NCBI GenBank assembly: GCA_017893485.1
Contig: CM030360.1
Location: 4,948,467-5,012,466, forward strand
Direction of reading: 5' to 3'
DNA length: 64,000 nucleotides
Origin: Hemerocallis citrina
Lineage: Eukaryota; Streptophyta; Magnoliopsida; Asparagales; Asphodelaceae
Below, one piece after another: positions 10,116 to 21,761 of this stretch (position 1 is the stretch's first letter; every line of letters begins with the position of its first letter). The position numbers and the translations under genes were made by a program. Below the pieces are notes generated by a model, which had not been told where the DNA came from, ran no database searches, and was given only the letters and a program-made list of their open reading frames with translations.

Positions 10116-12819
10116 ATCTCTGTCGAAGTGGGGTAGAAGAAACCGGAGTGGTGGAATTTCATGTTTGCTGTTCTGGGCATAGCGGATCCGAAGTGGCTAT
10201 TTGCTGTTTGCTTGAATCCGGTGTGGGGATCTGCTATTGGAGTTTGTTGTCTTGTGTTTTGCCGTTTTGTGTTTTGCTGTTCGGAGGGTGTTGGATCTTG
10301 TTGCCGTGTTTGCTGATTTGCTCGGGCTCGCACGTGTGATCGTGGTTTGTCGCCCAGGATCCTAATCCCGTTATTCTCATTATGTCGAATCTAATCATCA
10401 TCTAAAGGCAAGTCATTTTCTCTCGAATAGTTATTGTATCATATTTGGGATTGTTTATTGAATCTCACAAGTAAAACCAAATTGATTATCGTATATTGTT
10501 TATCGTTTTCCATCGTAGGGATGCTACGGATTTACACGAGCGAATCCAAGTAGTAGTCTTGACTTCGTGCCGTCTTTGCCTCCAATGTATAGAGATATTG
10601 CATGCATTCATGTCGTTAATTATTGAATATAGGAATAGAAATTATTATTGTATTTCATATCATGACATCACACAACAATTGTAGATTGTATACTAGTATT
10701 AATTGTTTATATAATTAATGTTGGTGTGCCAGCCGATTGTGACTAGTAGGGTTATGGACATTATACATCTTAATAACATGCTCACATAAATGTAACTTGT
10801 TGTGATTTATGTTATCAACCACTAATTCATTGTTTATAAGATTTTGATCATTTTATTAATGAAAAATATATTGAGACCTTGAAATTTACTGCCAACCTGA
10901 ACATTACCATGCTGTTTTGACCTAGATAATGTCACCTCAATAACTTCCTGAATATGAAATGTAGCCCCAGATGTCGGCTTACTACCCTTTTGACGAAATT
11001 GAATTCCGAGTTATGGTTTGTGAGTTATCGCAGTTTTACTGCTGCTGTATCGTAGAATTCCAGATTCTAAAAACTGCTGCATCACTCTGATTTACAATTA
11101 ATTTAACCATGCTACCTGTGAGATAATGACTTAAAATTTTGCATGCTGATACTAGACATACAAGAGAACATTTCCTAGTTTTTCTAGAATTAATTAATGA
11201 AGTTTCAGACCTGTTTCATATGTATAAACACAATTTTACAATTTCTGACTGAACACAAATCCTGTGTAGTTTGCTGTTTTGACACCTGATGCTATAACTT
11301 TTATGTATCTTATTTATATGCGTTAGAACCGGAAAGGGGTCTAGTTTCTATAAATTCTAACGGATCAACATTTTCTATCTTGTAGCAATAGAAATTATGA
11401 TTTTGGTACAGCAACCTACTGCTGTACAGAATTGGGTTTTTATGATTCATAATATATAATTGAATCTATAATATTGAATTTGGTGTATTTGGTTGTATGC
11501 AGTACATTGCATAATCATAGGGTTTTGTTGTCATCATTTTAGTGTCCATTATTAATTGCCTTATCGTTTCCCATTAATACCTCTGTCCTTATTGTTCCCT
11601 ATTAATATTACATGCTAATTAAATAAAGAATGTTAATCAAGCCGGGTTAAGGGTTGACCATAATAGTGGACAATATAGGTAAGTGTACTCGAAAGGGGGC
11701 CCGTATTTTCCATATTTTTAAAGTTAAATGGAACTAAGTGGCACGTAAAACTAAGTGCCACGTCAGGGGTTGACGGAGACCACATCTAGAATTCACGGGG
11801 GCCACCTCTAGAACCCAATAAATGATTGCATGATTTATGAATGTGTTTATCGGTTTTTCTAATTACAAGTTAAATGGAACTAAATGACACGTAGAACTAA
11901 GCGCAACGTCAGGGGAGGACGGGGGCCACCTCTAGAATTTACGGGGCCACATCTAGAATCCATTACCTGATTACAGGATATGATATAATGATGCTTGAGT
12001 ACATGGCCCTATAAAATCTACCACTAGGCTTAAACATAACTTGATTGTATGTAGTAACCATGTGGTAAAAGGATGGACGCATGAAGTGCTACATTAGTTA
12101 AGATTAAAATGAATAATAGACTTAAGATCTTCATCGCATCGTCATTGCATATTATCATCATAATTGGACATTGTTATCGTTATTACTATTGTTATTGACC
12201 ATCGTTATTGCACATTACATTGTTACCATTTTGCCATTGTTCATTGTCATCGACTCTATTGTTATTGAATTCATTGTTACACCATAAATGTCAATTATTT
12301 CTCTGTTTCTCTACTTGCTGTCCACGACTTGCTCTAAGGACACATTTTTTTCCTCACTTTTAGATGAACAGTTTACAGGTAATCAAAGAGATTTGTCTGA
12401 TAGACTAGGAGAACAACAATGGTGAAGGACTTGTGTTGCTGCACCGTTGAATAATTATTGTTTCTCTTTTTTTGAATTTTAATAATTGAACATTGTTGTA
12501 TTTGTGGGCTTTTGACCCAAATAATGTTATTGTCGATTCCAGATGTTGGATTTATTTCACGTTGGTTATTTTATGCATAAATTTCAAGTATTGTTATTTA
12601 TGTGATTACTTCTTTTATTGCATGTGTGATTGTTTTACTGCCTGTTTTATATTGTTGAGTTGAATCGATGAAAGCCTATGAATGACGCAAATCATTCGCT
12701 GAGCCATGTCACGTGCTTGCATTCCGTATTTTTGGGAAGCGGGGCGTGACACTATGTTAGATTTTTTACATTAATTATTTTTGTTTATATTAAACATGCA
12801 TCACAAGTGTAAATTACTA
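8915..12819 (+). mobile_element. Helitron-like element split by an LTR-like insertion
   Basis: The 5' part (8915-9026) starts TCTCTAATATTATAATGGG and runs to GAGTCCTCACTATG. The 3' part (12752-12819) resumes at CTATGTTAGATTTTTTAC and ends in the hairpin CATGCATCACAAGTG with TTACTA. The intact neighbour copy at 8700 reads straight across this point (CTCACTATGTCAG), which proves the interruption. Non-coding apart from the insert. Confidence 0.7.
9027..12751. mobile_element. 3.7 kb LTR-like insertion (probable solo LTR), TSD CTATG
   Basis: It starts TGTAACTCCCGTTTTT and ends AGCGGGGCGTGACA. It is flanked by a perfect 5-bp duplication CTATG (9022-9026 and 12752-12756). TG...CA ends with a 5-bp duplication fit an LTR retrotransposon. 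There is no second LTR and no gag/pol, so a solo LTR is the best reading, although 3.7 kb is long. The ends are also partly inverted copies of each other (TGTAACTCCC against TGTCACGCCCC), as in the element at 37521. Inside are a pyrimidine/CCG-rich stretch with a (CT)n run at about 10081-10110 and frames that look like low-complexity leader, plus a roughly 100-bp duplicated block (about 11720-11820 and 11868-11965). An unknown TIR element is the alternative. Confidence 0.65.
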
Positions 12820-12892
12820 TCCATCTATCTATCTTAATTTTTAAAAATTACGTGTATCGCCCGTTCAGCTTCCACTACAAGAAAAACCCTTT

Positions 12893-13400
12893 TTCGCAAC
12901 GCCAAATGTCGTTGCTAAAACTCGTTTGTCGTTGCGAAAAATATTTTTGGCAACGACATTTGTCGTTGCAAGGTCGTTGCGCGTCCGGGCGTCGCGAAAG
13001 ATTTTGACTACGACTTACTGTCGTTGCCAAACATAGATTTTTTCGCAACGACATTGTCGTTGCAATATATTTTGTCGTTGTCATACCTAATTCCACCCGT
13101 GCTATGGTATAAAATCAATCGCAACAACCTTTATCGTTGCCAAACATACTTCATATATTTGGCAACGACTCATGTCGTTGCTAAAGATATTTTTTTCGCA
13201 ATGAATTATTGTCGTTGCCTTACATTTTCTATTTTGGCAACGACTACTGTCGTTGACAAAGCTCGACTGTTTTGCAATTATTTTTATAATTGCTTTGCAT
13301 TACTTGTATTTTGGTAACAACTATAGTCGTTGCTAAAGCTACCAATTGTCGTTGCGAAAGTTTAATTCTTTTTAAGACAAATTATATATTGTCGTTGCAT
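12893..13400. repeat. subterminal repeats of CACTA 1 (left)
   Basis: A dozen or so units of GTCGTTGC and its inverse GCAACGAC, spaced about 25-60 bp, often as TTTTTCGCAACGAC. The same motif recurs at the right end (about 17520-17745). In CACTA elements such arrays bind the element's DNA-binding protein; that role is inferred here. Confidence 0.85.
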
Positions 13401-14040
13401 CAGCCCTATCCAAACTAGCACACTTCAAAAACATTAAAAACCAACATCATTCCAAAAACTATAATATTAACCTTGTCCAACATATTACATTTATGTCACA
13501 TATAAGAAGCAATGCCCAAAATATTACAATCATCAACTTCTCAAAAAGATATCTAAGTATCTCATAATTAATTCCATTGTGCATAATAAGCTTAACCATG
13601 TTTTCTAATATTCTCTTAACATCTAAACATTGCAACAAAATTGGATGCAAGATTGAAAGAACTGAATCAACTTAGAACAAAAGAACATTTTAGGATGAAT
13701 ATTCTCAGAAAATACAAGTAGCAAAAAATTGGGGTTGATGTTGGAGAGTTAATAACCTAAACCAACAGCTAACTCATATAAGATATAACTAAATCATACA
13801 CTGTCAAAATATGATACAAAAATATATGCTCCCGGACCAATGGCTTCATTCCCTAATTCTCCAAATACAGTTCCTTCTCGTGGTACCTACATATTTGGAA
13901 TAATGATTAGTCCAGCAGTATACAATGAAACTATGAAAGATTGCCAAAACTATTGGAACCTGTATGCACAAAACAATACAGCATAATAGTGCCACTAAAA
14001 TTAATAGTACCTTGATCATTCGAGGAATTTCATGCACCTC

Positions 14041-14297
14041 TATTCTTGTTCAATTTGTCTTGTTGTTCTTTCTTGAGTTTCGTGCAACTCATTTATCATT
14101 TTCTGCTGCTCTTCAATCTTCTTTTGTTGCTCATTGATCAAGTTTTGTTGCTCAAGTTGCTGTCTTCCTTTACAATAACCTTTTAATGCAGTTCCCTTGC
14201 CACGAAATACCCTGATCTGGGCTTCAAAACATCTAGAAGGATCTCCTCTTGAGTCATTGAATCACCATGTGCAGCAGCTGCTACTTTAAGTTGCGCC
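14041..14297 (-). pseudogene. remnant of a plant CACTA-associated (Transposase_24-type) protein
   Basis: On the minus strand, after an acceptor (TTTAATTAG), a frame reads AAAAHGDSMTQEEILLDVLK and PRSGY. One base is lost, and the next frame continues RGKGTALKGYCKGRQQLEQQ and a glutamine-rich coiled coil (EEQQKMINELHETQE) to a stop. The order 'TQEEIL..VL..RSGY..RGKG' followed by a Q-rich helix is the usual C-terminus of Ptta/En/Spm plant transposase-like proteins. The frameshift and the absence of upstream exons show it is dead. It lies on the same strand as the captured PP2A exons. Confidence 0.7.
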
Positions 14298-15654
14298 TAA
14301 TTAAATAACAATAACAAAAAATAAAATTTACCATGAAGCATCTTACAAAAATATCTTACAAAAATATCGCTAAAATAATCTCTTCCTTTATTTAACCTTT
14401 ATTATGTACCATGAGACTTGCCTTCCAGGAATTATACATAAGAAATAAATATTGCTGTAAATTTTCCTATATTTACAGTAATATAGGAAAATCTAAACCT
14501 TACTACTCTGTATAATCTTAAAATAAGTTAACCTTAACCATTGTGCATATCAAAGATAAATGATCTGTTAGGTTTAAGACAGAAGCATGTTTTTGATGCC
14601 AAGGCCTGAACCTCTAAATTGATAATGAGAAAGTTAGTGCACTATTAACAAATAAAATGCAGACCAACTATCAAGTAATATTGGCGAGGCTAATTTTGTT
14701 TCTGCAATTAGAAGCCACAAATCTGAATTAGGCATTGCCAGTGACATGACGACAAGTTAATTTTGTTTCTGCAATTGTTCCAGTAATTGTTCACACAACA
14801 AAGTATTCTCAATTAAATTGATCATCAGAAGAATACAAATACACAGCTCTTTGCTCTCTTATTCCTTTAATCTATCTCTTGACAGCTAACGACTTTCAAT
14901 TTTATATGAACAGCAGGTCACACCATCATCTACAATAGCCATTCTTCTACCATAAATTTAGTCAGTAGAGTAAGTATGAAGGAAGCTAAATTAATTTAGA
15001 AATAACAATGCATCTTATGCAGTTAAACGTCTCCAGGACATATATATGGTCTGAACCAGTCAACTATGTTACATATGTATCCCCACAACAAGGAAACCCA
15101 ACAGTATTCAAGGGATTGATTCAATTTAACAGAATCAGACACAACACTAGCTAATGAAAAACTGTGGGCCTAAGCCGATGCAGTGAAAAAATTATTAGCA
15201 GAGAGCAGAATATAACAAATCAGACAAACTTAAATAGGCCATTATGCAATCAACCCATTATCGAGAAATCTCTTTACCAGATTAACATGTAGCTAAAATA
15301 TCTTGTTGTGGAATAAAAGCAAAAACCATATTCATACCTGATTCACTTGATCAAGCTTGCTGATGATGTTGAGTCGAACCAAAAATCTCTATCCGGTTTC
15401 ATATAAACATCTCCAAATAAATAGCATCAAAGGACGAAAATACTTGGATCCTTTTATCCCCTACTCATATACTCTAAGATATGACTTCTTAAGAAAAGCA
15501 GAAGATGGTGATATACAAGCAGATTTTTTAATTTTTTCATCCCCATAAATTTCTATCACGCTTGTAGTAATGCATACCTTTCCCAGAACTGGTGCCATAC
15601 CCATGTCGTAATAAAATAATGACTATAATAAAAAAGGGAGAGATTTTATATTAC

Positions 15655-17094
15655 CCTCACACAAGGAAGGATGTGCGGAATCGCAAGCTGTGGATTCAAG
15701 ATTCGGCAAAATTTTGTCACTTTGCCTGAAGCCGCTATCCTTACCTCAGCTTCATTATCGCGAAGAAGTCGCACATAAGCAGCCACCAAATCAGACCATC
15801 AGAAATAATATACGCAAACTCAGAAGAAGATTGAAAGTGATTATGGTACAACTTTTTTTCGCATAATTAAACTAGGTCAGAGTTGAATTATAATTCCTAA
15901 GATGATATTTAGAATCATATGCATTACAGTGCAAGGGAGAAACATTCTCAGTTCTCCTTGATAAGGATCATAGGTCCTCTGGGAATAGCCAAAATGTTTA
16001 CCTAGTGGGTTCAGGGCCAACAGCTTCACATAACTCATACAATTGATTAGCAACCATATAACGCACTCTCCAGGATTTATCCTACAAAAAATAATATAAT
16101 AAGTACAAATTAGCTAATGTAAAAGAACTAAAAGACAGCTTACACAAGTTTCATTATTCAACACCCAAATACACATGCTATCAACCCAAAGAATTCAACT
16201 AAGGATGAAACTGTCCCTTGTAATGCACAAAAAAATTGAAACTAAGGAATAGGTACAGAATTCTGGTAGTTGTTAGTAAGAAACAACATAACGTGGTATG
16301 AACAGACCTGTGAGAAATTAACAATGACTGGAAGGATATGAGCTACACAGTCCTGGGGTTCCAACAATTTTCCAAGTGCTGCACAACCCACAACAGCCAA
16401 CAAGCGCACAGAATCCTGATCTGAAATAAACGAATGATATAGTAACAGAGTGAATTATTGATCATAAGAAAACCGAAAAAAAAGTGATAAAAAATTATTT
16501 TTAATAGAATGTTCAATTAGTACTCATTTCAGGTTTGCTGCGTACAAAGCTAAAGATTAAAATAACGCATATGCAATATCCAACTTCAATTACATTTTAG
16601 GTGCATGTTTGGGACAACAGCATACTGAATTCTCCTTCTTTGGCATTCAAAATATAAGTTAAACTGACGACCAAGGATCGTAGAAACGGTATAACAGCTA
16701 GAAAATTTGGCATCATTTGTAAGCAGATTTCATCATCCAAGTTATATAAAAGTTTGACAGGCTGGTTAGTTGAAGATAACAGCAATTATGACAATCAAAA
16801 AAACAATATAAAGAATGAGAACTGTTGAAAAATCAAGAACAATGTTTCATAACTACAAAATAGAGAGGAATTACTCCTGTAAAAAGATGTACCATCATTT
16901 GTTAAGTCATCAAATATTGACATTATGTCTGCCTTTAGGTGGGTAGCTTCAACGGTAGCTGCGAATTTGCCTAGGTTTGATGCAGCAGATCTTCTCACCA
17001 TAGGCATGTCATCTTGACATAACTGACCATACAATGACCTTAACTCGGTCTTCAATGACCTTAACTGACCATATAATTGAGAATACTTTGTATT
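15655..17094 (-). pseudogene. captured PP2A scaffold subunit A gene fragment (HEAT repeats), 4 exons
   Basis: The exons on the minus strand are 17094-16893 (LCQDDMPMVRRSAASNLGKF, AATVE), 16420-16308 (DQDSVRLLAVVGCAALGKLL, EPQDCVAHILP), 16081-16002 (DKSWRVRYMVANQLYELCEA, VGPEP) and 15796-15655 (YVRLLRDNEAEVRIAASGKV, TKFCRILNP). They are consecutive HEAT-repeat segments of the 65-kDa A subunit that holds PP2A catalytic and regulatory subunits together. The junction codons join correctly, for example GATG to ATCAGG giving DDQDS. The first exon carries a small tandem duplication of a LYGQLRSLKTELRSL-type block. The acceptor before the last exon reads TG instead of AG. Family proteins are about 590 residues; only about 150 are here. 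Intact introns mean DNA-level capture. I infer no scaffold function. Confidence 0.9.
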
Positions 17095-17760
17095 CTGCAA
17101 TTTTGATCAATTTAATTTTGTTTCTGCAATTAGAAGCCACATATCAAACTATGAAATTGGAGATCAAAAGATGAAATTAGGAAAAATACAGATGAAATTA
17201 GGATTTAGGAAGTTACCTCAAAATTGGAGATCAAAAGAGGGAGAGAGAGAGAGAGGAGACTTTGTCGATGCCGAAGTTTGCCATTTTTGAGATTTGGCCT
17301 TTGGGGATTTCGCCTAGGGTTAGGGTTCGCGATTTGGGAAGACTGGGGTTTTGATTTGGGGTTCAAGTAGGGTTTTCGATTTGGGTATTTTGATTTTGGT
17401 TTTGGCTTTTTGGTTCAAATCGAAGCTAGGGCCGGCGGGAATACGGGGAAAATTTTGGAGAATTAGGAAAGATGTGGGGATTAAGTTAAATTATTTTAAT
17501 TATTTTTTATTTTTTTATATTTTTGGCAATAATACTGTCGTTGCAATAGATATAAGAAAATATACGCAACGACATTTATCGTTTTCAATTTACACAATTT
17601 GGGGGGGAGATTTGCAAAGGCCCGCGCAAGTCATTTTGGAGGATGGAAATTTTATTTTATTTTTAGCAACGACTTTTGCGTTGTCGTAACTAATTTTCAC
17701 AACGACTAAAAAGTCGTTGCCAAAACCCTGTTGCGAAAAATGGTTTTTCTTGTAGTGTTC

Positions 17761-18095
17761 ATTTTTAAAAATTAAGAGATTCATCTCACGTGCTAATTAC
17801 TGTTGACTTACGTGTATTGCACGTTTAACTTCAACTCTTTATAAAAACGTGCATCGCACGTGAAAATACGAGTAACTATTATAATGAAAGAGTTGGTGTT
17901 GTAAATCTACCTACTTACGTGTAATGCACGTGTAACTCCAACTCTCCCATTATAGTCTTCACAATTACTTTTAAAAAATATAATCATATTTATTAAGACA
18001 TGCATCGCACATGTAAATCAAAAAAATTACTTTAATTTTCTTAAAAAATTAATATGTGCATCACACGTGTATATTACTAGTAATATTAGAGATAA
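17761..18095. mobile_element. cluster of nested Helitron-like fragments
   Basis: It contains at least five copies of the hairpin ACGTGCATCGCACGT or near variants (about 17808, 17850, 17925, 18003, 18055) and pieces of the TATTATAATGGGAG 5' signature in both orientations, ending in ATATTACTAG then T near 18090. Individual copies overlap and are too decayed to delimit. Confidence 0.6.
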
Positions 18096-18204
18096 AAGCT
18101 GATTTCAACCAATCTTCTGTCTATTTTTTTTTTGAAAGGGAGTGAATCGAGTGTAAGGAACCAATCGATGGACTGATAAATCATCTAGGGAACTCTACAC
18201 AGGG

Positions 18205-18370
18205 TAATGCTACATCCACTACTAATTTTACGATCATTTTGTTCACTACCTTAGGTGGCATATTCCAATAGGAAGAGAAAAATAGAGTAGGTGGAAGAAT
18301 TTTCCAATAGATATATGATACCTAAAATAGTGAACAAAATGGTAGTGAAATTGATATGGATGAAGCATTA
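18205..18370. mobile_element. MITE with TAATGCTACATCC inverted ends
   Basis: 166 bp. The left end is TAATGCTACATCCACTACT and the right end is the inverse, ending GGATGAAGCATTA; both arms continue with GTTCACTA / TAGTGAAC. The terminal TA may be the target duplication of a Tc1/mariner-type element. A relative of the same length lies at 34193-34358. Confidence 0.7.
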
Positions 18371-18414
18371 CTCCTCTACAAATATGAAAACAATAAATGC
18401 TAACAATATTTTTT

Positions 18415-18625
18415 GAAAGAATCTTCCTAGAAACAGCACATCTTTGGTAAATTTTTTGCCAATCAAATCAATCAAAACTCAAAAGAGAAAATTGATGTAC
18501 CCTCACCAAACAACCACCGAATTTGGCTTAGTTGTCTGTTTGGTTCCCTTCAAATCCCTTCCATTGTATTCGTTGTCTTTACCAATATTCAATCACTCTC
18601 CAATTATTCTCAGATTGTATATAAT
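18415..18625. repeat. direct duplication, copy 1 (second copy 21130-21355)
   Basis: About 210 bp, from GAATCTTCCTAG (CTCCCTAC in copy 2) through CAAAACTCAA-GAGA and TTGTCTGTTTG to CCAATTATTCTCAG. The two copies are the same orientation and about 2.7 kb apart, with scattered substitutions. A second shared block, AGTATCCGATTAGATCCC with CACATATATCTTATA, occurs at about 20259 and 21387. The arrangement suggests an old tandem duplication later opened by insertions. Confidence 0.75.
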
Positions 18626-18689
18626 TTTTATTTAAAAATTTTTAAATTTTTTTTTAACATACGATACACATTTTGATAAGAGTTGGACA

Positions 18690-19440
18690 ATTTCACATAC
18701 GATATATGTGTTAATAAATAATTTTAAAGTTGGACGTGCATTGCACGTAATTAAGAAAAATATTTTAAGTAAAAAAACTATGATTTGTACGTGCAATGCA
18801 TGTGTTCATAAGTAGAATTATAGTAGTGCGTGCAACATATGTGTTTGTTTGATGTTAAAAAAAATATTGAAAAATTATTTGGTACGTGTGTTGCACGTTT
18901 AAATAGGTGATTTTTTGTTTGTTTGTTTATTTTTGTTGTAATTAATGGAATACAGGAAGAGTTGGAGTTGCGAGTGCAACACACGGATTTGTATGTTGAC
19001 AAATTAAAACTCCAACTCCCCATTATATAGACTAGTAATTTACACATGCGATGCACGTCTTAATAAATATATATTTTTTTAAATAAAATTTTCGATGTAG
19101 TCTGGCCTGGAACCTTAGTTGTGCACGCGCAATGCACGCAAGTTAGTAGATTTACAAACAATAACTCCAACTCTTCCATTATAATAGTTACTAGTATAAT
19201 ATACGTGCGATGCACGTCAACCAAAAGTATAGTCACCAAATTAAATGAATGTACATCGAATAAGAAAAGAAATAGCTTATATTTGAATGTTTTGATATGG
19301 GCTATACGTGTGGTGCACGCTTATGTTTGTTTGGTATAGTTTAGATATGAATTGTACAAATTTGTTTGGTTACAAAGTTATAATTTGTTTGGTTACAAAG
19401 TCCAAACTCCCCGTAATAAAATAGTAGAGATAAATAGATA
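18690..19440. mobile_element. cluster of nested Helitron-like elements, one complete at 19191-19430
   Basis: Many hairpins of the GTGCNNNGCAC type (about 18732, 18790, 18888, 19045, 19130, 19205, 19312). One copy is well delimited on the minus strand. Its 5' end is TCTCTACTATTTTATTACGG at 19430 preceded by an A, and its 3' end is the hairpin GTGCATCGCAC then ATACTAG at 19191 followed by a T; it is 240 bp and inserted into another copy whose CTAG end is at 19032-19035. Confidence 0.65.
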
Positions 19441-19724
19441 GATAGATATAAATATGTATGTGTGTGTGTTAGAGAGAATAGTTTTCATGAGGTGCAACCG
19501 AGCATGTTAGTCTACGACCTTAATTGACTAGGGTTTGTTGTATACAATCCTACAATATTCTTAATTTCGATAAAGTACGAACCATATTATTTATTTTACT
19601 TAGAACATCCACAAAGTCAAAGGTAAAAAATGGTAATATGCATATTTTACATATAGTATTTAAGCATTTGATACAGTCTTCGAATGCTATATTATAGCTA
19701 ATTAAAATAAAAAAATGACAGACG

Positions 19725-20072
19725 CAAAGTGAAGTTGTGTCCCACGATTTTTTGAATTTTTTTTGATTGTTTTACGAATTTTTTTAATATTAAAAATTAA
19801 TTTTTAGTTGAATTTTTTTTTAAGCCCCTCGGGACGCAAGGTGAACTTGCGTCCCACACTTGGACGCAAAGTAGACTTGCATTTTCTAGCATTTTGTTTG
19901 GTTTCAATTTTTTTTATTTTAAAAAACCCAACGGACGCAACACGAAGTTGCGTCCGAGCATTGCGCGCGTGGAGGGACGCAACATGAAGTTGTGTCCGAG
20001 GGGTTTTGGATTTTCCGTTTTTTTTATTTGTAAAAATTAATTTTTTTGAGAGCGACGGAACTCGAAGTTGCG
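19725..20072. repeat. array of GGACGCAA...TTGCGTCC hairpin motifs
   Basis: Five to six short inverted repeats of the form GGACGCAAC-ACGAA-GTTGCGTCC, or decayed versions, sit at about 19725-19745, 19836-19860, 19868-19885, 19934-19956, 19975-20005 and 20055-20077. They are separated by AT-rich spacers containing AAAAATTAATTTTT. No coding frame accompanies them. See findings. Confidence 0.75.
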
Positions 20073-20077
20073 TCCTT

Positions 20078-21129
20078 TAAATTATGCATAATTCTCATAT
20101 CCGCTCTCTTTTATAGCAATATACTGTAACAAAATATGCAAAATATGCATATTTAGCAAATGACTGCAGCGATTTTTTTGAGAAAATATGCATATTATGC
20201 ATATTTAGCAAACGACTACAGATGCTTTTATGAGCATCAGATTTGACCAGTACGCTAGTATCCGATTAGATCCCACACCAAATCACATATATCTTATAAC
20301 AAAAAATTAGCGTATGTAAATTATACATAGAGATATGAGTTGTTCTTCTACCATATATTGCTTTTTTTCCTACTATATTGTTGTTGCTTATTTTTGTGTG
20401 GAAACAAATAGATACTGAGTTTATATTTGAAGGAAACTATTAAAAATCTAATCTTTAATCGTTGTAGTAAAAAGTTGTTAGAGCTCCTGAGATTGAATCT
20501 GGATTGTTGATTGAACATCACGATCCGAATCGACGGTTGCTGACGCGACCGATGAACCTTCAAAAATTCGGAAACACTGCGCTCAAGTCAAAACCAGAGA
20601 AAGAGAGTTTGAGAAAGACATTGCTGATTTATAGATTACCTTCTGACTGAGGAGGGGGAGAGTATTTATAGGTTTGAGAATCAGTTTAGGAGATTGATAT
20701 GGATCCATTAGATTGATATGAATCTCTTATCTCCTGTTGATTCTTCCTCTTAAGAGATAAGACTATCTCGTCTGGGGATAAGAGATTTAACTTACAGCCC
20801 TTAATGGCTGACTGTCTAGTCTAGTGTGCCTAGTCGCTTTTAATGGGCTTGAGAGGATCATGTCTTGTAGATGAGCCTGAAAAAGGCTCGGACCTGTTAA
20901 AAAGGTCCGTTATGAATAATCTATCTATAGAAGCTTTAGGATCTATGCTGGAATCGTACGGTCCTGATTTGCTGTGATTTTTACCATTATCATAAGTCTC
21001 TCATTCACAGAAGACAATTTTTTTTTAGATTTCAGAAAGTAGTTTGCTTTATTTTAGACTTTTAAAGTGAAATCTCAGTTTCCAGAAACAATTGAAGATA
21101 CTTGGAACTTATCTTCCAATTAGAATAAT
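20078..21129. other. unassigned, LTR/promoter-like stretch
   Basis: It contains a TATTTATAGG TATA-like site near 20650, a short inverted pair AGGCTCGGACC / GGTCCGTT near 20890 and repeated CATATTTAGCAAA-type units at 20140-20215. It resembles the regulatory part of an old LTR element, but no ends can be shown. Confidence 0.3.
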
Positions 21130-21482
21130 TTTTGGAAGAATCTCCCTACAAAGAGCACATCTTTGGTAAATTTTTTGCCAATCAAATCAATCAAAACTCA
21201 AGAGAGAGAATTGATGTACTCTCACCAAACAACCACTGAATTTGGTTAGTTGTCTGTTTGTTTGTTTCCCTTTAAATCCCTTTCATTGTATTCGTTGTCA
21301 GGTTGTCTTTACCAATCTTCAATCACTCTCCAATTATTCTCAGAAGATTATATAGATTGATTTTATATGTGTGTTGGGTGCGTAGTATCCGATCAGATTC
21401 CACACCAAAACACATATATCTTATACCCATGTTCAGTAGCTTGTCTTTAAAATTACTCAGCTCTAAAAGTTCCTTAATTCAT

Positions 21483-21748
21483 GATTTGTACATGAATACC
21501 AATCTGATAGCTTGATGTTCGAGAGGTCTCTTCGTTGCTTCGTTGCCAGTAGCCGTCGTTGCGCCGGTCTGTTGTTAGGAGATTGCACTCTGTATATATA
21601 TTAGGTTGTTTCTGACTGTAATTATGCATCTTTTGCGGGTTTTACCTCTTGTAAAGCTATGATCTATACATTTCGTTTGATTATTATATATGTTTTTTGG
21701 TGTGGCTGGAGTCGAGAGACTATCCGTTTTCATCAACAAAAAAAAAAT
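21483..21748 (+). mobile_element. 5'-truncated LINE tail, 13-bp target duplication
   Basis: About 266 bp ending in GGCTGGAGTCGAGAGACTAT, CATCAAC and a short poly(A). The same tail wording (GGCTGGAGTCTATTGGCTCT, TTCATCAA) closes the LINE at the right edge of the window. It is flanked by TTCCTTAATTCAT at 21470-21482 and 21749-21761. It has no coding capacity. Confidence 0.85.
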
Positions 21749-21761
21749 TTCCTTAATTCAT

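Larger units (their letters stand above)
12873..17757. mobile_element. CACTA (En/Spm) transposon 1 carrying a PP2A-A gene fragment, TSD TTC
   Basis: It begins CACTACAAGAAAAACCC and ends with the inverse (GGTTTTTCTTGTAGTG), with a 3-bp duplication TTC (12870-12872 and 17758-17760). The subterminal regions are packed with GTCGTTGC/GCAACGAC units in both orientations, the expected transposase-binding arrays. Inside, on the minus strand, are a piece of a CACTA-associated protein (14041-14297) and at least four exons, with introns, of a PP2A scaffold subunit (15655-17094). It has no complete transposase, so it depends on another copy for movement. Confidence 0.92.

Noticed and set aside
9737..10339. 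200-residue open frame rich in Pro/Ser/Leu
   Set aside because: It sits in a pyrimidine-rich, low-complexity part of an LTR-like insertion, is open in several frames at once, and has no recognisable domain.
12893..17745. Regular GTCGTTGC spacing considered as a CRISPR-like array
   Set aside because: Plant nuclear context, units in both orientations and irregular spacing; they are CACTA subterminal repeats.
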